The position numbers and the translations under genes were made by a program. DNA of 64,000 nt from Sporosarcina sp. ANT_H38 (GTDB lineage Bacteria; Bacillota; Bacilli; Bacillales_A; Planococcaceae), in NCBI RefSeq assembly GCF_008369195.1, contig NZ_VOBC01000001.1:1178001-1242000 (forward strand), given 5' to 3'. This document shows positions 57,730 to 64,000 of this stretch, one piece after another (within the stretch, counting starts at the first letter, position 1; every line of letters begins with the position of its first letter). Below the pieces are notes generated by a model. That model was not told where the DNA came from and ran no database searches. It saw nothing but the letters and a program-made list of their open reading frames with translations.

Positions 57730-59450
57730 GCGATTTCCTCCTCCGAGATCTGTGATTCGACGATTTCACGATATACCTGATTTTGTTCAAGAAGTTCTTC
57801 GTGCGTACCAATACCGGCAATTCCACCATCGTCTATGACAATGATTTGATCGGCATCGACTACAGTACTGACACGTTGTGCTACGATGAGGACGGTCGCT
57901 TGCTCCGTTTCATCTTTTAGCGCAGCACGTAAATTTGCATCTGTTTTATAATCAAGCGCAGAGAAACTATCATCGAAAATGTAAATATCCGGTTTGCGAA
58001 TTAACGCACGTGCAATGGACAATCGTTGCTTTTGACCTCCAGATAAATTCGATCCACCTTGAGAAATAACAGCATCGTAACCATCATTCATCCTGGAAAT
58101 AAAGTCTTCTGCTTGTGCAATGCGAGCAGCATGCTCGATTTCGGCTTGCGTTGCATCTTGTTTACCGAAACGAATGTTTTCAGCAATTGTTCCTGAAAAG
58201 AGTAGTGCTTTTTGTGGCACGAAGCCGATTTTAGATCGTACTTCTTCTTGTGATGATTCGCGAATATCAACACCATTGACTCGAACCGTACCGGATGTCA
58301 CATCATAAAACCGTGGAATCAGGTTAATAAGCGATGTTTTTCCTGCGCCTGTTCCGCCAATAATAGCAGTCACTTCACCCGATTTCGCCGTGAAACTAAT
58401 ATCCGATAATGCTGGCGCCTCGGCACCGGGATAAATGAAGGATACACGATCAAATTCCAGTGTTCCGGGCTCTTTATCCGCTTTTTTAGTTCCTTCATCC
58501 AGAAACGTTGGTTTCATAGCTAGCACTTCGTTAATACGTCTTGCTGAAACGGCAGCTCGAGGTATCATAACAAACATCATGGATGCCATAACAAGCGCGA
58601 ACATGATCTGCATAACGTATTGTATAAACGCCATTAAATCACCGATTTGCATAGCACCATTATCAATTCGAAGTCCCCCAAACCAAATGACACCTACTAC
58701 GGTTAGGTTCATAACCAACATCATGACTGGCATTAAAAACGCCATCATCTTGTTGACCTTGATCGATACATCAGTCAAATCTTTATTCGCTTTCTTTAGA
58801 CGAACCTGCTCTTGTTTTTCACGGTTAAACGCTCGAATTACACGAATGCCTGTTAAGTTCTCACGTAATACAAGGTTTAGCCGATCCAATCGCGTTTGTA
58901 CCGTTTGGAAAAGTGGTACCCCTTTATAAAGAATAAGCAGCACTGAACCGATTAATATAGGCATCGCTGCAACAATGATTAACGATAATTTTGCATCCTT
59001 TGAAACCGCCATAATTATACCGCCGACTAACATAATCGGAGCACTTACGACCATACGAAGCATCATAATGACTACTTGCTGTACTTGCGTAATATCATTC
59101 GTCGTTCTTGTAATCAGTGATGCCGTGCCAATTTCATCAAAATCTTGAAGGGAAAAGTTCTCCACATGATCAAATACTTTTCGACGAATATCCCGTCCGA
59201 ATCCCATTGCTGCTTTTGAAGAGTAGTAACTCGCAACGACAGATGCAGCCGCCCCAAGTGCAGCAACCAATAGCATGATGCCACCGATTTTCCAAATATA
59301 CGGGATGTCACCGATGACAACCCCTTTGTCAATAATATCCGCCATTAGCTTCGGCAAAAATAGATCCGACATGGATTGGATGAAAACAAGTCCTAATATC
59401 GCTAATACAATCCATTTATAGACGGATAGATTTTTTAACAGCTTTAACAT
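57726..59450 (-). CDS. ABC exporter half-transporter A (degenerate-site subunit)
   Basis: A 574-residue half-transporter with six membrane helices and an ATPase domain. Walker A is GGTGAGKTSL, and the signature is canonical NLSGGQKQRLS. Walker B reads YIFDDSFSALD, with Asp in place of the catalytic Glu. Combined with the poor signature of partner B, this gives one weak and one active ATP site, the usual asymmetry of heterodimeric ABC exporters. It is first in the ABC pair and lies 46 bases downstream of the sensor kinase gene. Confidence 0.9.
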   Translation of the reverse strand: MLKLLKNLSVYKWIVLAILGLVFIQSMSDLFLPKLMADIIDKGVVIGDIPYIWKIGGIMLLVAALGAAASVVASYYSSKAAMGFGRDIRRKVFDHVENFSLQDFDEIGTASLITRTTNDITQVQQVVIMMLRMVVSAPIMLVGGIIMAVSKDAKLSLIIVAAMPILIGSVLLILYKGVPLFQTVQTRLDRLNLVLRENLTGIRVIRAFNREKQEQVRLKKANKDLTDVSIKVNKMMAFLMPVMMLVMNLTVVGVIWFGGLRIDNGAMQIGDLMAFIQYVMQIMFALVMASMMFVMIPRAAVSARRINEVLAMKPTFLDEGTKKADKEPGTLEFDRVSFIYPGAEAPALSDISFTAKSGEVTAIIGGTGAGKTSLINLIPRFYDVTSGTVRVNGVDIRESSQEEVRSKIGFVPQKALLFSGTIAENIRFGKQDATQAEIEHAARIAQAEDFISRMNDGYDAVISQGGSNLSGGQKQRLSIARALIRKPDIYIFDDSFSALDYKTDANLRAALKDETEQATVLIVAQRVSTVVDADQIIVIDDGGIAGIGTHEELLEQNQVYREIVESQISEEEIA

Positions 59451-59495
59451 TACACAGATTCTCCTTGTTATATAGGCTTACTGACAGTCACCCCC

Positions 59496-60539
59496 TCACA
59501 TCGGAAAAGTGACCGTAAATAGGGTGCCTTCATTTAATTTACTTTGTACCTGAATAGACCCTTCATGCATATCGATAATTTTCTTCGTAATAGATAAGCC
59601 TAAACCACTCCCACCTAACGTACGATTACGTGATTTATCTACTTTGTAAAAACGCTCAAATATATGTGCTTGAGCCTCCTCAGCAATGCCCATTCCTGTA
59701 TCTGCTATGGTCACAACTGCTTCCTGACCACGCTGATAAAGAGCGATTTTCAGGCTACTACCACAAGGTGTGAACTTGATACTATTGTTAATAAGGTTAA
59801 TCCATACTTGACTCATTAGCTCCTCGTCAGCGGTGATTTCCACTTCATCTAACGAAATATCCAACTCCAAAGATTTAGCAACCCATTGAGGTTCGCAGGA
59901 TAAAATGATTTCACGAATTTGTTTATCTAAACGAAACGCTACCGGTTCAAACGGATGTTGCTGAGATTCAATGGATGTTAGTTTCAATAAATTATCGCTC
60001 AGATTGGCTAATCGCCTGCTTTCTGTCTCAATAATCTCAAGATAATGTTCCCGTTCCTTGGGCGTTAAATCGCTTTGTTTTAAGACAGCTGCGAAACCGC
60101 TTATTGAGGCAAGTGGCGACTGTATTTCATGCGAGACGTTAGAGATAAATTCTTGACGCATTTGCTCTATCTGATTCAACTCTACGGCCATCTCATTAAT
60201 GCTTTCGACAATTTTTCCAAAAGGATGATTCTTTTTATGCTTAAATTGATTCGCTAACTCTACATTATAATCTCCCTTTGAAATTCTTCGCATGGCGTCA
60301 ATCATCATTGCGAAAAAATCCGTTCGCCGAGGAGAAGCAAACCTCGAAAAAATCCAGCTGGTGACAATGAACAGGGAAAACATGGCGAACAACGTAATCA
60401 GCCCTCTAGAAAAGTCACTGATATGCAAATCCCATTTTTTATGAATTAACGAAGTTCCTAAGTAGGCTAGCGACCAGTAGCTGACAGTGACAACTAACCA
60501 TGTAACTATGATCGTTCCGATACGCAATACTTTTCTCAA
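59496..60539 (-). CDS. Sensor histidine kinase
   Basis: A 347-residue kinase starting at a TTG that overlaps the regulator stop codon. It has two membrane helices (about 6-30 and 45-66) with only a short external loop, a HAMP segment (residues about 70-120), HisKA with VSHEIQSPLASISG (phospho-acceptor His), and HATPase motifs NLINNSIKFTP (N box), DTGMGIAEEA (G1) and GSGLGLSITKKI (G2). The short external loop suggests sensing within the membrane. HssS-like overall. Confidence 0.9.
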   Translation of the reverse strand: MRKVLRIGTIIVTWLVVTVSYWSLAYLGTSLIHKKWDLHISDFSRGLITLFAMFSLFIVTSWIFSRFASPRRTDFFAMMIDAMRRISKGDYNVELANQFKHKKNHPFGKIVESINEMAVELNQIEQMRQEFISNVSHEIQSPLASISGFAAVLKQSDLTPKEREHYLEIIETESRRLANLSDNLLKLTSIESQQHPFEPVAFRLDKQIREIILSCEPQWVAKSLELDISLDEVEITADEELMSQVWINLINNSIKFTPCGSSLKIALYQRGQEAVVTIADTGMGIAEEAQAHIFERFYKVDKSRNRTLGGSGLGLSITKKIIDMHEGSIQVQSKLNEGTLFTVTFPM

Positions 60540-61210
60540 CCTTCCACCTCTAGGCGATAACCTAATCCGCGAATGGTGCTGATTTTAAAGGAACCACAGT
60601 TATCAGGGAAACGCTCGCGCAATCGGTTTATATGCACGTCAACCGTTCGGTCTGTGCCTTCGTAATCATACCCCCATATATCCTCAATCAGTTGTTCCCG
60701 CGAAAAAGTTTTTCGCGGATAACTTGCTAACTTAAACAACAATTCAAATTCTTTTAGCGGCAGTTCTACAGTACGATTTCCCCAAAATACTTCATAAGTT
60801 TTACGGTTCATCATCAACTCGCCCATTTGAACCGTCTGCGAAATTGCAATTCGATAGCGTTTAAGTAACGCTTTCACACGTGCAACAAGCTCTGCTGGCT
60901 CAAAAGGTTTCACAAGATAATCGTCAGTACCTAACTCAAATCCTTTAACCTTCTGTGTCGTGTCTCCTTTAGCTGTTAGCATTAGAAGGGGGATATCAAA
61001 CTGTTTTCTAATTTCTCGGCACAGCTCCCATCCATCCATGTTTGGCATCATAATATCCAATAAAACCAGATCTGCTTTAAATGACTCTAGAGTTGCCAAA
61101 GCTTCAATACCATCGCATGCTTCCACAATTTCAAAGCCTTCTGGACGTAAGAAAAGTCCGACCAACTCCCGCATATGAGGATCATCATCTACAATTAATA
61201 TCTTCGCCAC
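60536..61210 (-). CDS. OmpR-family response regulator
   Basis: A GTG start at 61210 has AAGGTG about seven bases upstream; the longer frame would add only an untypical N-terminus. The 224-residue protein has a receiver domain (Asp-Asp at ILIVDDDPHM, phospho-Asp in LVLLDIMMP, Lys in DYLVKPFEP) and a winged-helix domain (LPLKEFELLFKL, GTDRTVDVHINRLRERF). It resembles HssR. It is the first gene of a regulator-kinase-ABC-ABC set and probably controls the exporter. Confidence 0.92.
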   Translation of the reverse strand: MAKILIVDDDPHMRELVGLFLRPEGFEIVEACDGIEALATLESFKADLVLLDIMMPNMDGWELCREIRKQFDIPLLMLTAKGDTTQKVKGFELGTDDYLVKPFEPAELVARVKALLKRYRIAISQTVQMGELMMNRKTYEVFWGNRTVELPLKEFELLFKLASYPRKTFSREQLIEDIWGYDYEGTDRTVDVHINRLRERFPDNCGSFKISTIRGLGYRLEVEG

Positions 61211-61450
61211 GTGTGAACACCTTCTTTCTTTGCTCAACAATTAGTTCATTTTAGTAGACCTATGTAAACTCAATATAAACAACCATATCAATAAAGAATA
61301 TATATTAATTACCAACCTAGTGATATCAACGTTTAGCGCTTCTTTACATTAAACAGCTTTATAAAGGAGAGGATATAATACAGGATGTTTGGAGGACTTT
61401 GGGAGAACTACAAAATACGTGGACAGGTGCACAGCTCAGCTCATAACATA

Positions 61451-61489
61451 AAACAGCCACCTTCTCTAGAGAGTTGGTGGCTGTTCTCA
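61451..61489 (-). terminator. Hairpin terminator
   Basis: AACAGCCACC (61452-61461) pairs with GGTGGCTGTT (61476-61485) and the inner CTCT pairs with AGAG. On the minus strand TTTTA follows. It lies directly downstream of the 69-aa ORF. Bases 61,211-61,450 show no supported gene. Confidence 0.65.
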
Positions 61490-61505
61490 TATTTCCCTTA
61501 TGATA

Positions 61506-61715
61506 TCATCGGCTCTGGTATGTGTACAAAACATAGCGTATGTTTTCTAGTTGGTAGGACTCCATATTACGGGTTTTTTTCATAAATCCACGAAATAGTT
61601 TAATAAGCTGTATCTCTTGATCTATTGTGTTTAGGGCTAGCCTTTCAAAAGTATACTTTTTGAAAGATGAGGTTATTGGTAAGGTAACTCCTCCATTTAT
61701 GGAACTTCTACACAA
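61506..61715 (-). CDS. Uncertain 69-aa ORF
   Basis: A GTG-started frame encoding a basic peptide with TFERLALNTIDQEIQLIKLF and KKTRNMESYQLENIRYVLYT. A GGAGG lies inside the first codons, so the true start is unclear. The hairpin just downstream supports a transcription unit. I do not recognise the family; a gene fragment is equally possible. Confidence 0.35.
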   Translation of the reverse strand: MCRSSINGGVTLPITSSFKKYTFERLALNTIDQEIQLIKLFRGFMKKTRNMESYQLENIRYVLYTYQSR

Positions 61716-61787
61716 TTAAATTTTGATTGGTAATTACTGTATTAATATGACCATTTTTACACATACCTCGGATAAACCCTCAAAAAA

Positions 61788-61815
61788 GTAAAAGAGCTTC
61801 CGAGTTAGAGAAGGC
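61788..61815 (-). terminator. Terminator of the 97-aa membrane protein gene
   Basis: AGAGCcTTC pairs with GAAGCTCT on the minus strand (one bulge), followed by a T-rich run. Confidence 0.75.
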
Positions 61816-61833
61816 TCTATATTTACATTCGTA

Positions 61834-62127
61834 TCAACTGTTACTATTACTGTACTTCCTTTTACCATTTGTTTTTATCAGCATAACAATAAATATAATA
61901 ATAAAGATGAGACTTATAATTGCGAAGTAGGGATGAGTGGATATTTTTCCAGCATAGAACAATTTATCTATATCAGATATATTACTCTTATCAAATGGAG
62001 GATCAGTAAATATTAAATGTTTTTTATAATCTTCTGCATCAATAATGTAACTACCAACAATTCCGGAAGCAATTAGGTTATAGATAAAAATTAATCCACT
62101 AACAATTAACATAATATAATATTTCAT
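61834..62127 (-). CDS. Two-TM membrane protein of unknown function
   Basis: A 97-residue protein with an N-terminal helix (MKYYIMLIVSGLIFIYNLIA), a polar external stretch of about 45 residues (DPPFDKSNISDIDKLFY) and a second helix (FAIISLIFIIIFIVMLI) followed by a basic tail. No family recognised. A terminator follows. Confidence 0.6.
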   Translation of the reverse strand: MKYYIMLIVSGLIFIYNLIASGIVGSYIIDAEDYKKHLIFTDPPFDKSNISDIDKLFYAGKISTHPYFAIISLIFIIIFIVMLIKTNGKRKYSNSNS

Positions 62128-62157
62128 AATTTCCTTCTTTCTATTTTTTAGTTTTCA

Positions 62158-62506
62158 ATGCTTCTTCTCGAGTTGTGTTCTTGGCCATATTCCCGAATTA
62201 AAGTGAAATTCTATCCAATAAATCAGCTAAAAAAACAAAGACTTCCTCATTACGATGCGAAAATAAAATTCTCTAATTTGTTTTCGATGATAAGTAAAAT
62301 TTCTTTCCTCTGCTCCCCAACACTATTCCTCAAAAGGGCTTCATGTAACTCAAATTGATGCGCTATATATTCAACTACAACTTTAGGAACATCTTGTTTC
62401 TTAGACGAGAATCTAAGATTTTATTGAATGTACTTTAATAATACTGCAAATCCTAAACGACTTGCACCCATTTTATTACCAATGAATCCCGTTCATCTAA
62501 ACTTAG
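62158..62506 (-). pseudogene. Tn3-family transposase (TnpA) N-terminal remnant
   Basis: Several minus-strand frames add up to the DUF4158 N-terminal part of Tn3 transposases: LSLDERDSLV, then MGASRLGFAVLLKYIQ, then a stop, then SSKKQDVPKVVVEYIAHQFE, then after a frameshift TYHRKQIREFYFRI. In intact TnpA the matching run is RLGFAVLLK, a lysine-proline stretch with V-x-x-Y-I-A-x-Q, and Y-H-R-x-Q-I-R-x-F-x-G-F-R. The rest of the element and its inverted repeats were not seen. The piece ends near the next gene. Confidence 0.75.
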
Positions 62507-62614
62507 AATAACTACTAGTTTGAATGTAATCTATTTTTTAGAGGATGAAAGCAAAACTTTGTGTTCTATAACAGCAACTCTGTCATTAGGCTCTTTAGTT
62601 GCATAAATTTTGGT

Positions 62615-62962
62615 TTAATACTTTATTGTAATAGCCAAAGTTCCCCAAAGTTTTTCTTGTTCTGGTGTATATATTCCATAGGTTCCTTCTACCATTTCTT
62701 CTATTGACCAACCTTCACAATCAAAATCTCGAAACGGAATATTTGCATACATCTCTTCGAAAGTATCGAATCTTCTTAAACCTGTAACTTGAACTTTTAA
62801 TGTTTCATTTTGTTCAGGCATTCTTATAAATTCGATAGTATCAGCTACTTTAATTCCCCTTCTATTCTCATCATTTAAACGGACCTCAACCGTCTTTTCC
62901 CCTTCTTTAATCGCTTTAAAATATTCTCCATATAAGCCCATTTGATGTACTATTTTGTTCAC
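62615..62962 (-). CDS. ASCH domain protein
   Basis: A 115-residue ASCH-fold protein: the family motif G-x-K-x-x-E-x-R is visible in GEKTVEVRLNDENRRGIKVAD, followed by EFIRMPEQNETLKVQVTGLR. ASCH domains are predicted RNA-binding or nucleotide-linked domains. The start is uncertain; the GTG at 62962 is used because no internal ATG has a better ribosome site. It lies nine bases after the cupin gene, so they are co-transcribed. Confidence 0.8.
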   Translation of the reverse strand: MNKIVHQMGLYGEYFKAIKEGEKTVEVRLNDENRRGIKVADTIEFIRMPEQNETLKVQVTGLRRFDTFEEMYANIPFRDFDCEGWSIEEMVEGTYGIYTPEQEKLWGTLAITIKY

Positions 62963-62971
62963 CTCTATTTT

Positions 62972-63334
62972 TCATTTATGTTCTTTAAATGGCATAAAAT
63001 TAGAAGGCGTTAATTCTTCAGATTCAATTACAATTGCAGTTAATCCAGTGGAGGTTGCCGTTTCGTGTCCTTCACCTCTTTTCCAAAAGACCACATCGTT
63101 AGCTTTTATATTTACTTTTAATTCATCATCACCACGAACCCAACCTTCTCCATCTACAATAATGAGTAATTGCGGAGTAACAGCTTGATGGAAACCTACA
63201 ATTCCATTAGCTTTTAAATGCATACAACCAATCCGTGTAGGTTTATCTGTTTCCACAATTCTAGACATAATAAAATCTGAATTAAAATGAGAAATATTTT
63301 TCCCTACTTCTTTGTCAAATCTATAAAACTCCAA
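62972..63334 (-). CDS. Cupin domain protein
   Basis: A TTG start behind AGAGGGGG gives a 120-residue single-domain cupin. The first cupin motif corresponds to GIVGFHQAVTPQLLIIVDG (one His kept), and the second to DVVFWKRGEGHETATSTG. Only some of the usual metal ligands are present, so metal binding is uncertain. It is followed by the ASCH gene in one unit. Confidence 0.78.
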   Translation of the reverse strand: MEFYRFDKEVGKNISHFNSDFIMSRIVETDKPTRIGCMHLKANGIVGFHQAVTPQLLIIVDGEGWVRGDDELKVNIKANDVVFWKRGEGHETATSTGLTAIVIESEELTPSNFMPFKEHK

Positions 63335-63480
63335 AAATATTTACCCCCTCTTTTCACATTGACCTTTCACCAAACCCGTTAGATTAATAAGTGATTTATT
63401 TATCTCCAATATTTCATTATGTAAATTGTCAAGTCAAGTCGAACGCGGTAAATAATTCATCCGATAGTGGAATATCATAT

Positions 63481-63918
63481 TTAATTTAAAGTTGTTTTAA
63501 ACACATAACTAGCTTTGGTATACTTCATTTTATCCTCATAAAAACGGTGTGCATCTGTACGCTGTATTCCTGAAGATAAAGATATATTTTCATAATTATT
63601 TTCTTTTGCCCATTCATGAACATATGTAAGTAGTTTTTCACCGTATCCTTTTGAACGTATATTAGTATCTGTAACCAAGTCACAAATCCAAATAAATCTG
63701 CCACTAGAAAGGGTTATCATCGGCTTAAAACCAGTTACTGCAACAATTTTATTACCATCTAGTAAAGCGAACATTTTATATCTGTCATTCTCCTGTGCAG
63801 CAATTACTAATTCAAAATAAGTATTTTCGTCCAGATGAGTTCGTAACTGCTTCATAACGGGAAATGCTTCAATAATTTCATCACGTGATTGAAGTTCTTT
63901 AATTGTATAATTGTCCAT
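63481..63918 (-). CDS. GNAT family N-acetyltransferase (copy B of a paralogous pair)
   Basis: ATG 63918 is used because AGAGG lies nine bases upstream. The 145-residue protein begins MDNYTIKELQSRDEIIEAFP and has the acetyl-CoA loop NIRSKGYGEKLL and SSGIQRTDAHRFYEDKMKYT. It is about 70% identical by eye to copy A at 42,226, with matching length and conserved PMITL, WICDLVTDT and YVHEWAK segments. Substrate unknown. Confidence 0.87.
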   Translation of the reverse strand: MDNYTIKELQSRDEIIEAFPVMKQLRTHLDENTYFELVIAAQENDRYKMFALLDGNKIVAVTGFKPMITLSSGRFIWICDLVTDTNIRSKGYGEKLLTYVHEWAKENNYENISLSSGIQRTDAHRFYEDKMKYTKASYVFKTTLN

Positions 63919-64000
63919 AAGTAGAAACCTCTTTTCATTTACCCTATAAATCAAGTCTATCATATTCCCCTGTTTTACCTAATTATTGAAAAAGAAACAG

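Noticed and set aside
62158..62358. 66-codon plus-strand frame
   Set aside because: It is antisense to the Tn3 transposase remnant, which has recognisable motifs.

Overview
The window looks like a low-to-moderate GC Firmicute chromosome, most likely a Planococcaceae member of the Sporosarcina type. The evidence is strong GGAGG-type ribosome binding sites, frequent TTG and GTG starts, a T-box leader, a citB/aconitase-type acnA, parE/parC in place of gram-negative-like paralogues, and conserved order with the Bacillus subtilis ccdA-yneJ-yneK-citB-yneP-yneQ-yneR-plsY-parE-parC segment. The genus is an inference; no rRNA or marker search was possible.

Bases 1-16,700 are backbone: the end of ccdA, a thioredoxin-like gene, ccdC, a DUF2621 gene, a SCO1-type copper lipoprotein, a lytic transglycosylase, a GlsB-type membrane protein, nicotinamidase, an alanine-racemase-fold/FAD-oxidase pair, aconitase behind CcpC-like boxes, yneP-yneQ, plsY-yneR, and the topoisomerase IV operon parE-parC. 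Short decayed YvrJ-like reading frames lie at 1.7-2.15 kb.

Bases 16,700-29,000 are more accessory. Three MFS exporters surround a Fic toxin/antitoxin pair whose antitoxin is only 58 aa. Then come a small zinc-ribbon protein, a free-standing LAGLIDADG homing endonuclease followed by an internally duplicated ribbon-helix-helix-like protein, two LexA-box-like palindromes upstream of the endonuclease, a decayed gene, and a T-box-controlled second-type isoleucyl-tRNA synthetase (IleS2 class, the class often linked to mupirocin tolerance).

Bases 29,000-52,700 hold four separate ECF sigma factor modules. Three have a dedicated anti-sigma-like partner (one Sigma_reg type, two DUF4179). The fourth heads a five-gene operon of sigma factor, multi-TM protein, ABC ATPase and two ABC-2 type permeases. 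All four have an AAC-N17 promoter-like motif upstream, suggesting autoregulation. Between them are idi2/fni, a kinase-like phosphotransferase, HAD phosphatases, acetyltransferases, a holin-like type I toxin (28 aa), a 52-aa zinc-ribbon gene, a LysM/GH18 spore-lytic-type enzyme, DUF4097, EcsC and YwaF-like proteins, and a three-gene membrane operon whose last gene is frameshifted.

Bases 52,700-64,000 carry a class C beta-lactamase-fold hydrolase, the radical SAM protein YfkAB, a two-component system directly upstream of a heterodimeric ABC exporter, a decayed Tn3-family transposase, and ASCH, cupin and GNAT genes. The last GNAT is a paralogue of one 21 kb upstream. Decayed genes (YvrJ, Abi-like, Tn3 TnpA, a lysine-rich coiled-coil gene) recur throughout, so the accessory parts appear to have been repeatedly invaded and eroded.
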